Positions 17,453 to 26,514 are shown, counted from the stretch's first letter. The stretch: DNA of 64,000 nt from an uncultured bacterium (GCA_905215345.1 CAJMPR010000005.1:62001-126000), one strand, 5' to 3'. Numbers and translations are program-made. Notes: generated from the letters alone by a model not told the origin.

Positions 17453-18703
17453 ATGAAAGTACTTCATATATCAACCTATGAAAGGAAAGGAGGAGCTGCT
17501 ATTGCTGCTTTCCGTTTGAATGAGGCAATGAACCGTTATGGTGTTGACTCGAAAATGCTGGTATGCAGAGTGTCTGCCCATTCTTCCAGAAACCCATATT
17601 TGCGTAATGCCCGTTGGATTAAGATAAAGCAATCATTTCTGTCACATTGCTCTCAGCTTTTTCAAAAGTATTGTTTGAAGAGTGAGTTCATTTTTTCATT
17701 AGGACACTATGGTATTCATATTTCCAAGTTGCCGGAAGTGGTGGATGCAGATGTTATATATATACATTGGATTAATCATAATTTTCTTAGCATTAAAGAG
17801 ATACATCGTATTTTACGTTTGGGTAAACCTGTGGTCATATTCATGCACGACATGTGGGCAATAACAGGAGGGTGTCATCATAGCTTTGAATGCAAGAAGT
17901 ACGAATCAGAGTGTAAAAATTGTCCTGATATTCATAGGGACTTGTTCAGGAATGTAGTATCTTCCACTTTTAAGAAGAAAAAGCGTCTATTGTCTCCGTA
18001 TAAAAACCTGTATGTGATAGCTTCAAGCCAGTGGATGTCCGATTGCGTAAAGCGTAGTGCATTGTTTGGTACACATTTTCTGAAAACCATACCGCTAACG
18101 ATAGACTTGGACGTCTTTAAACCCTATGATAAAACTGAGGCTCGTAAGGCATTGGAGCTTTCTCCTGCCAAACGATATATTCTTTTTGCGGCGAATGGGG
18201 GAGATGCCAATCCTCATAAAGGTTGGTCTTATTTTAAGGAAGCACTGTCTTTACTGAATAAACATGGTGTGGAGGCATTGGTACTGGGAAGTATAGTAAA
18301 GGAAGAAGATAAAGCGGGATTACCTATCCGGTCAATGGGGTATTTCAGAGATGAACATTCCCTTGCTTTATTGTACAGCGCGGCAGATGTGTTAGTGGTG
18401 CCTTCTTTGGCCGAGTCATTCGGGCAGGTAATTGTAGAAGCCTTTGCTTGCGGTACTTTGGGTGTGGGTTTCAATGTCGGAGGGATACCAGACCTCATAA
18501 AGCACTTGCAAACAGGCTATTTGGCCGATTACAAGGGCAGTGCCAGTTTGGCGTCTGGAATAGAATGGGCTTTGGCCCATGGCAACGATGCCGATTTGAA
18601 GAACAATTTACAAGAGTTCGTACAGCAGAATATATCTTACAATGCCATTGCCAGGCAACATGTGGAGACATTAAAAAGATGCATATCCGATTTATCAGAA
18701 TAA
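17453..18703 (+). CDS. Glycosyltransferase family 4
   Basis: GT-B-fold retaining transferase of 416 residues. It begins MKVLHISTYERKGGAAIAA, and its C-terminal half has the donor-binding EX7E motif in SLAESFGQVIVEAFACG followed by GFNVGGIPDLI. A central cysteine-rich patch (GGCHHSFECKKYESECKNC) is also found in other Bacteroides GT4 proteins. An in-frame ATG at 17438 lies inside the deacetylase gene and is less likely. The 3' end overlaps the convergent GT2 gene by 9 bases. Confidence 0.88.
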   Translation: MKVLHISTYERKGGAAIAAFRLNEAMNRYGVDSKMLVCRVSAHSSRNPYLRNARWIKIKQSFLSHCSQLFQKYCLKSEFIFSLGHYGIHISKLPEVVDADVIYIHWINHNFLSIKEIHRILRLGKPVVIFMHDMWAITGGCHHSFECKKYESECKNCPDIHRDLFRNVVSSTFKKKKRLLSPYKNLYVIASSQWMSDCVKRSALFGTHFLKTIPLTIDLDVFKPYDKTEARKALELSPAKRYILFAANGGDANPHKGWSYFKEALSLLNKHGVEALVLGSIVKEEDKAGLPIRSMGYFRDEHSLALLYSAADVLVVPSLAESFGQVIVEAFACGTLGVGFNVGGIPDLIKHLQTGYLADYKGSASLASGIEWALAHGNDADLKNNLQEFVQQNISYNAIARQHVETLKRCISDLSE

Positions 18704-19438
18704 ACCTTTGAAGAAACGAAGGAAACTTCTCATTGAATATTTCAGTTTTAGTTTGAAGATTAGAAGATTGCGCTTGAGAAGTTTCTCCTCTTTGATGCAA
18801 ATAAATTCTTTGTTACGCAGGTACTTGTTGGTAGACGATATACCTCCTATAGCGTCGAATATGACAACAGTGACATCTTTATACAGATACTGGTTATTGG
18901 TGAAATAGAGTTTGTAGAAGAAATCAAAGTCCGCTGATATTTTATATCTTGTATCAAACATGAATTGCTTCATGTAATGTGTTCGGCAGAAAATGGATTG
19001 ATGGCATGCAGGCATAAATTTATAGTTCCCATACTGTCTGTTTGCTTCAATTTCTGTATGATCGGAATACTGAAGAACGGTATTTCCATAAAGCAGAGAA
19101 TAATTCTCGCCAATACTGTCTTCAAATAGATTAGTTATTACATCTCTATCATAAAAAGAATCGCCACAATTAATGAAATTAATCCATTTTCCTGTAGCGA
19201 CGGCTATGCCCTTGTTCATTGCATAATATATTCCATTGTCGGGTTCGCTGATCCAATAGCTTATCTTGTTTTCGTAGCGTTTGATGATATCAACCGTTCC
19301 GTCCTTACTGCCACCGTCTATAACTATGTACTCTATGTAAGGATAAGATTGATTGATGACACTCAATATAGTATCTTCTATAGTGAGGCACGAATTATAT
19401 GAGATGGTGATAATGCTGATTAACGGTTTTTTGTCCAT
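18695..19438 (-). CDS. Glycosyltransferase family 2
   Basis: 247 residues, inverting GT-A enzyme. It starts with PLISIITISYNS, has IVIDGGSKDGT and a later WINFINCGDSFYD, where an aspartate pair near the nucleotide site would be expected; here it is NCGD. HQSIFCRT is a conserved later block. This type is common in capsule and LPS loci. It is preceded by the GT14 gene with a 14-base gap and runs convergently into the GT4 gene. Confidence 0.87.
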   Translation of the reverse strand: MDKKPLISIITISYNSCLTIEDTILSVINQSYPYIEYIVIDGGSKDGTVDIIKRYENKISYWISEPDNGIYYAMNKGIAVATGKWINFINCGDSFYDRDVITNLFEDSIGENYSLLYGNTVLQYSDHTEIEANRQYGNYKFMPACHQSIFCRTHYMKQFMFDTRYKISADFDFFYKLYFTNNQYLYKDVTVVIFDAIGGISSTNKYLRNKEFICIKEEKLLKRNLLIFKLKLKYSMRSFLRFFKGLF

Positions 19439-19452
19439 ACGTTGTTGCCGTT

Positions 19453-20340
19453 TTACGATTTATAAGTTTCCATGAGTTTGTGAGCAAGCTCTATTTGTTT
19501 CGAACTGAATTTTCTGGCAAAGAGCATGTCAGACTGTACGAGTTCGTCATAATCTTCGTTTTTCCATGTATAGGGACATTCCCTTTCCCAATCAATCTTT
19601 CGCATAGAACCCTTATCGGTATTTTCAATACAATAAATGTTCTCACGAAAAGGGGAGTTCCATAATATACTTTGCACAAATATCTCGTCAGGGCAGAGGG
19701 TGTATCTGAAATGTTTCAGGACAAACTCTCTTTTCTGTACCAGATAAATACAAAACTCATTTGTAATACTTATCCAGTTGGGACCTTTTTTAAATGTCAA
19801 TTCGGAAGGTTTACGATAATGGACTATTTTCTGTAAAATCAATGTCATATTTCTGCAAAAGGAAGTCAGACTGTGTACAAATGGGCTGGAATGACGGTCT
19901 TTAAGATGCTTGGTAAACAGATGATAACGATGAACTTTACGATATAAATCATACTGGTGATTTGCATCTAGCCAAAAGCCTACAAATTCTTTACCCGCAT
20001 GTAGTGCACAAAAATCATGAATATACTTTTGCCGCTGTATGGGCAGGTCTGTTCCTGACAATAGATGATAATAGGCATAAGGACCATTTACTAAAGCGGC
20101 TTCGAATAATAAATATTCCGCTTTAACTTGGCTGATATCTCCCCAATAGACTTTAATAGGCTCTTTAAGTATTGACAAACCAGCTTTGTTCATTTTGAAT
20201 GACTCCAACTTCCGGTTAAGGTCCTTGGCACGCTTATCAATATGAAGATATACGTCATTTTCATAATCATCCAGCATGGATAAGAGAATCTGCAATATGG
20301 AATATTCGTTATGTGCAATAATCAAATAAGCATGTTTCAT
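19453..20340 (-). CDS. Core-2/I-branching enzyme-like glycosyltransferase (GT14)
   Basis: About 295 residues, related to beta-1,6-N-acetylglucosaminyl/xylosyl transferases (Branch domain). The start MKHAYLIIAHNE at 20340 is standard for bacterial members. An in-frame start at 20424 would add 28 hydrophobic residues and is less likely. Later blocks are YLHIDKRA, KVYWGDISQVKAE, YYHLLSGTDLPI and CPDEIFVQSILWNS. No membrane segment is seen with the chosen start. It forms a two-gene unit with the GT2 downstream. Confidence 0.83.
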   Translation of the reverse strand: MKHAYLIIAHNEYSILQILLSMLDDYENDVYLHIDKRAKDLNRKLESFKMNKAGLSILKEPIKVYWGDISQVKAEYLLFEAALVNGPYAYYHLLSGTDLPIQRQKYIHDFCALHAGKEFVGFWLDANHQYDLYRKVHRYHLFTKHLKDRHSSPFVHSLTSFCRNMTLILQKIVHYRKPSELTFKKGPNWISITNEFCIYLVQKREFVLKHFRYTLCPDEIFVQSILWNSPFRENIYCIENTDKGSMRKIDWERECPYTWKNEDYDELVQSDMLFARKFSSKQIELAHKLMETYKS

Positions 20341-20557
20341 GCTGATTGTATGTGCAAATTTTAAATAACTCTTCAAATATGCAAATATACATAATGTTAT
20401 AGCGCTAACAAACTTTAATGGCAAATTAATATTAATAGGATATTGATGGGTTAGTTTTCCTGAATAGAGCTTGTCTTGAGCTGTTAAGATAAATCATTAT
20501 TCTATTGACACTGGGGTTATTTATAAGAACAAACAATCAATAATGGAAGATTTTCCC

Positions 20558-20565
20558 TATCTTTG
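20558..20565 (+). promoter_or_regulatory. -7 element for the ABC transporter
   Basis: TATCTTTG, exact TAnnTTTG, 29 bases before the transporter ATG. No good -33 match was seen. Confidence 0.5.
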
Positions 20566-20594
20566 TCCCCCATAATGAATTAACAGCTAACTGA

Positions 20595-22433
20595 ATGAAA
20601 GAATTCTTCCAATTGCTGAGGCGTTTTGTCCCGCCTTATAAAAACTATCTGATAGGAGCGTTGTTCCTGAATTTATTATCGGCTATCCTGAATATTTTCT
20701 CTTTCGCTTTGATTATCCCTATCCTTCAGATACTTTTCAAAATGGATAACAAGGTGTATGAGTTTATTCCCTGGGATTCGGCGGAAGTTGGATTGAAAGA
20801 TTTGGTGGTCAATAATTTCTACTATTATGTTTCCGATATGATAGCTACGCAGGGGGCATCGATTACATTGTTGATTCTGGGAATCTTCCTGGCAGTAATG
20901 ACATTATTTAAAGCTTTCTCTTACTTTGCGTCTTCCGCTGTAATGATTCCTCTTCGTACGGGAGTGGTACGTGATATACGTGCGCAAGTCTATAATAAAG
21001 TGTTGCATCTGCCGTTGAGCTTCTTTTCCGAAGAAAGGAAAGGGGATATTATTGCCCGTATGAGCGGGGATGTTACTGAGGTGGAGAACTCTGTTACCAG
21101 TTCGCTTGACATGTTGATAAAGAATCCGATATTGATTATTGCCTACTTCGCAACGTTGATTGCTATCAGTTGGCAATTGACCTTGTTCACACTGCTGGTA
21201 CTTCCGGGTATGGGCTGGATTATGGGTACAGTCGGAAAGAAACTGAAACGTCAGTCGCTGGAGGCGCAGGCTAAGTGGAGCGATACCATGTCTCAGTTGG
21301 AAGAAACATTAGGCGGATTGCGTATCATCAAGGCTTTTATCGCTGAAAACAAGATGATGGTACGTTTCGATAAATGCAGTAATGAATATCGTGACGCTAT
21401 CAACCGCGTGGCTACCCGTCAGGCGTTGGCGCATCCGATGAGTGAATTTCTGGGTACTTGTGTAATCGTGATTGTGTTGTGGTTTGGAGGTACGCTGATT
21501 CTTAGCAACAGTGCTACCATCGATGCACCGTCATTTATTTATTATCTGGTGATACTTTACAGTGTTATCAATCCGTTGAAAGAATTCTCCAAGGCGGGAT
21601 ATAATATTCCCAAAGGATTGGCTTCCATGGAACGTATTGATAAGATTCTTCTGGCAGAAAACCCTATCAAGGAACCTGTCCGACCGGAACCTCTGCCCAC
21701 ATTGGGTGAGAAAATCGAATTCAAGGATATTACATTCTGTTATGACGGTTCGCGTGAAGTGCTCAAGCATATCAATCTGACTGTGCCCAAGGGTAAGACC
21801 ATTGCATTAGTCGGTCAGTCAGGTTCCGGCAAATCAACACTTGTTGACTTGTTGCCCCGTTACCATGATGTACAGGCAGGCGAAATCTTGATAGACGGTG
21901 TAAATATAAAGGCTGCACGGGTTTCTGATTTGCGTACTCTGATAGGAAACGTTAATCAGGAAGCCATTCTTTTCAATGACACTTTCTTCAATAACATTGC
22001 TTTCGGAGTAGAAAACGCTACGTTGGAACAGGTAATCGAAGCTGCTAAAATAGCCAATGCCCATGATTTCATTATGGATACCGAAAAAGGATATGATACC
22101 AATATCGGCGACCGTGGCGGTAAGCTTTCCGGCGGACAGCGCCAGCGTATCAGTATCGCGCGTGCCATATTGAAGAACCCGCCTATCCTGATTCTGGATG
22201 AGGCAACTTCCGCTCTTGATACGGAATCGGAGCGCTTGGTACAGGAGGCGTTGGAACGGTTGATGAAAACCCGTACTACCATTGCTATTGCACACCGTCT
22301 TTCCACAATCAAGAATGCCGATGAAATCTGTGTACTCTATGAAGGTGAGATTGTGGAACGTGGCCGGCACGAAGAACTCCTTGCCAAGAATGGTTACTAT
22401 AAAAAATTGAATGATATGCAATCTCTCTCTTAA
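20595..22433 (+). CDS. ABC exporter, MsbA-type (TMD-NBD fusion)
   Basis: 612-residue half-transporter. The N-terminal ~340 residues form an ABC type-1 membrane domain with about six helices. The nucleotide-binding domain has Walker A GQSGSGKST near residue 404, signature LSGGQRQR near 511, Walker B ILILDEATSALD and the switch histidine in AHRLSTI. MsbA-like proteins flip lipid A-core or lipid-linked glycans across the inner membrane, which fits the adjacent glycan genes. A drug or peptide exporter cannot be excluded by sequence. A -7 element precedes it; downstream lies an unusual repeat array. Confidence 0.9.
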   Translation: MKEFFQLLRRFVPPYKNYLIGALFLNLLSAILNIFSFALIIPILQILFKMDNKVYEFIPWDSAEVGLKDLVVNNFYYYVSDMIATQGASITLLILGIFLAVMTLFKAFSYFASSAVMIPLRTGVVRDIRAQVYNKVLHLPLSFFSEERKGDIIARMSGDVTEVENSVTSSLDMLIKNPILIIAYFATLIAISWQLTLFTLLVLPGMGWIMGTVGKKLKRQSLEAQAKWSDTMSQLEETLGGLRIIKAFIAENKMMVRFDKCSNEYRDAINRVATRQALAHPMSEFLGTCVIVIVLWFGGTLILSNSATIDAPSFIYYLVILYSVINPLKEFSKAGYNIPKGLASMERIDKILLAENPIKEPVRPEPLPTLGEKIEFKDITFCYDGSREVLKHINLTVPKGKTIALVGQSGSGKSTLVDLLPRYHDVQAGEILIDGVNIKAARVSDLRTLIGNVNQEAILFNDTFFNNIAFGVENATLEQVIEAAKIANAHDFIMDTEKGYDTNIGDRGGKLSGGQRQRISIARAILKNPPILILDEATSALDTESERLVQEALERLMKTRTTIAIAHRLSTIKNADEICVLYEGEIVERGRHEELLAKNGYYKKLNDMQSLS

Positions 22434-22859
22434 GAGTTTGCTTTTATGCCCTCATCCCTCTTGCCATTGATTTATTTTCTTCATAAATAGGCGAATAGGA
22501 GTGAGGGTATGCTGTTTTTACTCTTACTCTTGCCCTCCTTATGCTTTTGCTTTCATCTTCCCGCTGCTTGTTGTAGCAGACCGGTACTCGGTGGCTTACA
22601 TCAGGGACTATGGCTCCTTTTTGTTTCTTTGTAGAGAAACACTTTGTTCCAACGTGTTGAACACTTTGTTCCAACATGGAGAACATTTTGTTTCAACGTA
22701 GGAGAACGATTTGTTTCTATATATGAAAACAAAATGTTTCAATAGTACTGAACACTTTGTTTTAAGCATGTGAAACACTTTGTTTTCTTATATTGAAACA
22801 AAGTGTTCACACTTGTGAACTAATAAGTTAATAGGAAATATTACGTGCTTTTTATGCGG
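22434..22859. other. Convergent intergenic region with dyad array
   Basis: About 425 bases between the ends of the ABC exporter and rnhA. The first 200 bases hold C/T-rich sequence in which I see no gene or clear terminator. The second half is the repeat array described at 22636-22820. Short open frames on both strands have no recognisable product. Confidence 0.6.
22636..22820. repeat. Eight-unit array of degenerate GAAC-N5-GTTC dyads
   Basis: Units start at 22636, 22659, 22681, 22704, 22725, 22750, 22772 and 22795, giving steps of 23, 22, 23, 21, 25, 22 and 23 bases. Examples are GAAACACTTTGTTCC, GAACACTTTGTTCC, GAACATTTTGTTTC and GAACACTTTGTTTT; units 5 and 8 read as the reverse complement. 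Each is a short dyad, GAAC and GTTC around five A/T-rich bases, separated by 7-9 variable bases. A final palindrome, GTTCACACTTGTGAAC, closes the array at 22805-22820. The spacing near two helical turns suggests binding sites rather than a coding repeat. Function unknown. Confidence 0.75.
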
Positions 22860-23492
22860 TTATTTCCGACCGAAGTCAGCGGGTATTTCTCCCCATTGCT
22901 GGGTTTCCCATTTAAGGATACGGGTAGAGTATGTATTCTCACGTAACCATTTCTCGGCACGTTCTATGAGTAGGAAAAGTTCTTCGGTTTTGGCTTCACG
23001 GGGTAGCTTGGTTTTGCATTTTTTCTGCTGTACCCACTTGATGGCGTTGACGCTATCACTGTAAAGAGGCATATCGAATCCTTTTTGCTTTAGCAGGGCA
23101 AGTCCGTGGACGATGGCAAGAAATTCTCCGATATTGTTAGTACCATATACCGGGCCGAAGTGGAAAACTTCCTGGCGGCTGGCAACGTGTACTCCACGGT
23201 ATTCCATCGCTCCGGGGTTTCCACTGCAAGCAGCGTCTACGGCAAGACTGTTATCAATAACAGCGGCAGGCAGGATGTCCGTTTCGGCTTTTTTCGTTTT
23301 TTGAGAAGCGGAAGCTTTACCTATATAGGAATAAGGGGATGACGAAATGGCCTTTTGTGCTTCTTCAAGCGTGTCAAAGGATTTATATTTGGCTCCGTTA
23401 TATCCCTTGATTTGCAGTTGGCAATCTGTCCAGGTATCATAAATACCCGGAATAGAGCCTTCCCATACAACGTAGAATTTCTGCTTCTTCAT
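22860..23492 (-). CDS. rnhA: Ribonuclease HI with N-terminal viroplasmin domain
   Basis: 210 residues; cleaves RNA in RNA:DNA hybrids. The N-terminal ~45 residues (KFYVVWEGSIPGIYDTW...GYNGAKYKSF) form the caulimovirus VI / viroplasmin hybrid-binding domain found in eukaryotic RNase H1 and in Bacteroides RNase H. The catalytic domain begins near residue 82 with AVDAACSGNPG, followed by NNIGEFLAIVHGL (Asp, Glu) and LYSDSVNAIKW (Asp). It stands alone; an exact -7 element at 23501-23508 implies an almost leaderless message. Confidence 0.93.
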   Translation of the reverse strand: MKKQKFYVVWEGSIPGIYDTWTDCQLQIKGYNGAKYKSFDTLEEAQKAISSSPYSYIGKASASQKTKKAETDILPAAVIDNSLAVDAACSGNPGAMEYRGVHVASRQEVFHFGPVYGTNNIGEFLAIVHGLALLKQKGFDMPLYSDSVNAIKWVQQKKCKTKLPREAKTEELFLLIERAEKWLRENTYSTRILKWETQQWGEIPADFGRK

Positions 23493-23500
23493 AATGGGAA

Positions 23501-23508
23501 CAAAGATA
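23501..23508 (-). promoter_or_regulatory. -7 element for rnhA, with nearby palindrome
   Basis: TATCTTTG on the minus strand, only 8 bases from the start codon. A perfect 16-base palindrome, AATGAACTCGTTCATT, lies upstream at 23531-23546 and could be an operator. Confidence 0.45.
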
Positions 23509-23877
23509 ATGCAAACCGAGAGCAGAATAAAATGAACTCGTTCATTTTTTATGCCGAGGTGCGGCTTATCTTCGCTTTTGGGTCAAAGATAAGAATTAAA
23601 ATTGAGACTTAGCGCAGAATGCAGTAATAAGGCTGATGAATAGCGATTTAGGCGAGAAGAAGGAAAGAGTGAAAAGCCATCTGAAACCAAGAAAAAGCCA
23701 AGTGAGGACAGAGTTACATTACTATCTCGTTACTTTCTTTTGGCTGGCAGATGATTTTAAGATGGTTTTCAAAGAGCTGATTTACATGAATTTCAGACAC
23801 TATTTACTTGCAAATGTAACCGAATTTTCGGATAATGGCAGTGATAGCATGAAAAAAGAAATAAATCCGATTCTTTT
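23509..23877. other. Intergenic region between rnhA and the integrated element
   Basis: Contains the palindrome at 23531-23546 and a second TATCTTTG-like element (minus strand, 23584-23591). An 82-codon frame at 23636-23884 has no recognisable features and I do not call it a gene. Confidence 0.5.
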
Positions 23878-23890
23878 GCACTGATTTGCA

Positions 23891-23916
23891 GTGCTTTGCG
23901 TATCAAGAAACAACTC
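23891..23916 (+). repeat. Left terminal inverted sequence of the element
   Basis: Begins GTGCTTTGCGTA and ends AAACAACTC, with 5 variable bases between. The reverse complement occurs at 35351-35376 with both blocks intact. It lies 38 bases before the integrase start. Together with the outer GCACTG it forms an imperfect dyad (GCACTG-ATTTG-CAGTGC), the layout of a tyrosine-recombinase core site. Confidence 0.65.
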
Positions 23917-23953
23917 TACAGGTGATAATTTTGCAATCAAAAAAATGTAGAGT

Positions 23954-25186
23954 ATGAGATCAACATTCAAAGTCTTATTTTATCTCAAGCGCAATGCCCC
24001 CAAGAAGAACGGGCTTGTGCCGGTCATGTGCCGTGTGACCGTAAACGGCAAAGTATCCCAATTCAGTTGCAAACTGGATGTAGAGGAAAAATCGTGGAAT
24101 GTCGAATTGGGCAGATTGTCCGGCAGAAGCCTCGTTGCACAGGAAGGCAACCGGATGCTGGACAAAATTCGTGTGGGTATCAACAAAGCCTATCAAGAAA
24201 TCCGTGACCGTGATAACTATGTAACCGCTGAAAAAGTGCGTAATGCTTTCTTAGGACTGGGCATGAAACATGAAACCCTTCTTGCCGTGTTCAGTCAGCA
24301 CAACGAGGATTACGCCAAACAAGTAGGGAAAATCAAGAGCGAGCGCAGCTATTGGAAATACTGCACCGTGTATAACCACTTATCCGAGTTTATCAAGCAA
24401 CGCTATAAGGTCAGTGATATAGCCCTCAAAGAACTTACCCCTGCTTTCATTACCGACTTTGAACTATTCCTAAGAACGGAAAAAGACCATTGCACAAATA
24501 CCGTTTGGTCATACATGATGCCATTGCGGAGAATTATCTACATGGCTATCAATAACGGCTGGTTACAACGCGATCCCTTCTACGGGTACAGCATCACGAA
24601 AGAAGAAACCAAACGGAGTTTTCTGACGAAAGAGGAAATCACCCTGCTTATCAATGGTACGTTTAAGAAGAAAAGCTACGAACTGATACGTGACTTGTTT
24701 ATTTTCTGCACATTTACAGGATTAAGCTGGACGGATATGTATCACTTGACGAAAGAGAATCTGGAAATCTCTTTTGATGGTCATCTGTGGATAAAAACAA
24801 ATCGTCAGAAAACGGGGACAGAAAGTAACATCCGTCTGTTGGAAGTTGCCAAACATATCATTGAGAAATACGAAGGTATGGCGAAAGACGGCAAGCTGCT
24901 GCCCGTCCCTTGTTACCCCAACTGCAAAAACGGAATCAAAGTAATCGCAAAACGCTGTGGCATAAAGAAAAATGTTACGTGGCATCAAAGTCGGCACTCG
25001 TATGCCACGACCGTGTGTCTGTCGAACGATGTGCCCATTGAAACGCTGTCGAAGATGCTCGGACACCGCAGCATCCGCACGACGCAAATTTATGCGAAGA
25101 TTACAGCGGAGAAAGTCAGCCGTGACATGGAGAAACTCTCAAAACAGATTGAACAGATGGAATCATTTATCTGTCAAGCTATTTAA
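23954..25186 (+). CDS. int: Tyrosine recombinase/integrase, IntDOT-like
   Basis: 410 residues with an arm-binding N-terminal domain (about 1-100), a SAM-like core-binding domain (about 110-210) and a catalytic domain. Visible catalytic residues are K286, H344 and R347 in WHQSRHS, H371 in LGHRS and nucleophile Y380 in QIYAKI. The first conserved arginine of the family is replaced by serine (S258 in TGLSWTD), as I recall for IntDOT of CTnDOT, which has nearly the same length and residue spacing. It lies at the left end of the element beside a candidate core site, where it would integrate and excise the DNA. Confidence 0.92.
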   Translation: MRSTFKVLFYLKRNAPKKNGLVPVMCRVTVNGKVSQFSCKLDVEEKSWNVELGRLSGRSLVAQEGNRMLDKIRVGINKAYQEIRDRDNYVTAEKVRNAFLGLGMKHETLLAVFSQHNEDYAKQVGKIKSERSYWKYCTVYNHLSEFIKQRYKVSDIALKELTPAFITDFELFLRTEKDHCTNTVWSYMMPLRRIIYMAINNGWLQRDPFYGYSITKEETKRSFLTKEEITLLINGTFKKKSYELIRDLFIFCTFTGLSWTDMYHLTKENLEISFDGHLWIKTNRQKTGTESNIRLLEVAKHIIEKYEGMAKDGKLLPVPCYPNCKNGIKVIAKRCGIKKNVTWHQSRHSYATTVCLSNDVPIETLSKMLGHRSIRTTQIYAKITAEKVSRDMEKLSKQIEQMESFICQAI

Positions 25187-25210
25187 TTACATCCCTTAAA
25201 ATCATAAACA

Positions 25211-25609
25211 ATGAAAAGAGAAAAGATAACTATTAGTAAAAGCGGTATAATCACTCTACCGGATAATCCGGTTGAAACGGTTTGGATGCGTGATTTTGAG
25301 ATAGCAGAGTTGTTGGGGGTAATGCTACCCACCATCAAATCCAATATTCGGGCAATTCTGAAATCGGGAGTAGTAAAAGCCGATTTACAGCATGATGGAG
25401 TAGTTTACGGAAAACACATTTTACCTGACTATTTCGGGCTGGATATGATAACAGCACTTGCTTTTCGGATAAACTCGCTGAAAGCTAAATTATTCAGAGA
25501 GTACATACTCGGTAAACTCTATGCAGTAAACACACAGAGTGCACCGAATGTAATTATTCAAGTGAACGCTGACAAGAGATTCAATAAAGAGAAAGTAATT
25601 TTCAATTAA
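25211..25609 (+). CDS. RhuM-like protein fragment or short homologue
   Basis: 132 residues. The middle part reads as a helix-turn-helix (DFEIAELLGVMLPTIKSNIRAIL), and the block FGLDMITALAFRINSLKAKLFREYIL resembles the RhuM/virulence-protein family, which has YxLDMIIALSYR...FRKW. It is much shorter than full RhuM proteins, but such short forms are common next to Bacteroides transposon integrases. It starts 24 bases after int and may share its transcript. Function is not known; a role in element control is a guess from position. Confidence 0.65.
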   Translation: MKREKITISKSGIITLPDNPVETVWMRDFEIAELLGVMLPTIKSNIRAILKSGVVKADLQHDGVVYGKHILPDYFGLDMITALAFRINSLKAKLFREYILGKLYAVNTQSAPNVIIQVNADKRFNKEKVIFN

Positions 25610-25848
25610 AGCCGGAACAGTCATTACCATTACAGAGGCAAAAGTCGTTACGGGTTCTTCACGCAGGTACAAGGTCAAGCCGCAAGCGGTTATCGGAACA
25701 ATCTCCACACCTTCGCTACGCTTCGGGTTGTATTGCATAATCTGCTCACACTCGGTAATTCATGCAAGCATGATTACACTCGTTTAAACGCAGATTTCTT
25801 CCGATAAACCTTGTACCTGCTAAACCCTTCACAGGAGAAGCCTCTGAA
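25610..25848. other. Degraded transposon sequence before the DUF3408 gene
   Basis: No intact gene. The plus frame after 25610 reads ...VVTGSSRRYKVKPQAVIGT, which looks like a coding remnant, and the frame from 25774 runs open into the DUF3408 start. The usual parA-type gene that precedes DUF3408 in Bacteroides conjugative transposons is missing, so a deletion junction probably lies here. Confidence 0.45.
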
Positions 25849-26487
25849 ATGGCAACGACCGCCCCGACATTCCAATCCGAAAAAGAAAAAATAACAGTAA
25901 CGAATAAAAGCAGAGACAGTATGGCTAAGAAACTGAAAATTGAAGGTATTGATGCGGTGGGTATTTTGAACTCCATCCGCCCCGTGAGTGAACCGTTAAA
26001 AGAAATACCGAAAGTAGAAAACACAACAGAGACAAGCGAAAGTAACAATCGCAGAACCGCACCGGATATAGACGAAGCGCAATGTCTGGCATATATCAAA
26101 GAGAATCCAATCTCTAAACAACCGGAAGCTAAGAGAAGGGAAGCAGAACTGCAAAATGTGGCAAGTGAACTGACTATACAAAGTGAAGTAAGTACATCGG
26201 GTAAGCAAACTGAACTCATTAATCCGGTTAAACCATCCACTCAGAAACGTACCGGCGAAAAGACAAAGAAGGAGGCATTCGAACAATACCGCCGGACCTT
26301 CTTACAGGTTCCCAAGATTGATGACCGCAAACCCGTGTTTGTGAGTTGCCATACACGGGACAGACTTGATGAGATTGTGCGCAGGCTGGGAGGCAGAAAG
26401 ATGAGCGTGTCGGGATTGATTGAGAATCTGGCACTGCATCATCTGGAACTTTATGGAGAGGACATTGAACTTTGGAGAAAATTATAG
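25849..26487 (+). CDS. DUF3408 domain protein of conjugative transposon
   Basis: 212 residues. The N-terminal ~130 are charged and probably disordered. The conserved DUF3408 core is at the C-terminus: YRRTFLQVPKIDDRKPVFVSC, HTRDRLDEIVRRLGGRKMSVSGLIENLALHHLELY given here as two blocks around residues 150-205, resembling a ribbon-helix-helix DNA-binding fold. In intact elements such genes follow parA near the transfer region. The open frame extends upstream of 25849, and an internal ATG at 25921 (MAKKLKIEGID) is a good alternative start. Function is unproven; its retention with the nearby hairpins suggests DNA binding. Confidence 0.75.
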   Translation: MATTAPTFQSEKEKITVTNKSRDSMAKKLKIEGIDAVGILNSIRPVSEPLKEIPKVENTTETSESNNRRTAPDIDEAQCLAYIKENPISKQPEAKRREAELQNVASELTIQSEVSTSGKQTELINPVKPSTQKRTGEKTKKEAFEQYRRTFLQVPKIDDRKPVFVSCHTRDRLDEIVRRLGGRKMSVSGLIENLALHHLELYGEDIELWRKL

Positions 26488-26514
26488 TTTCACAGCTTAT
26501 TAATAATGTATAGT

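Noticed and set aside
22444..22701. Two opposed short open frames after the ABC exporter
   Set aside because: They lie in C/T-rich and repeat sequence with no start context or protein features.
22636..22820. CRISPR-like array
   Set aside because: Units are only about 14-16 bases, degenerate and partly inverted, spacers are 7-9 bases, and no cas genes are near.
23636..23884. 82-codon open frame between rnhA and int
   Set aside because: No recognisable composition, motif or promoter, and it crosses into the candidate attachment site.
25490..25738. Minus-strand open frame MQYNPKRSEGVEIV...
   Set aside because: It overlaps the RhuM-like gene on the other strand and degenerates after about 47 residues. 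The same DNA also reads plausibly on the plus strand, so neither is called.
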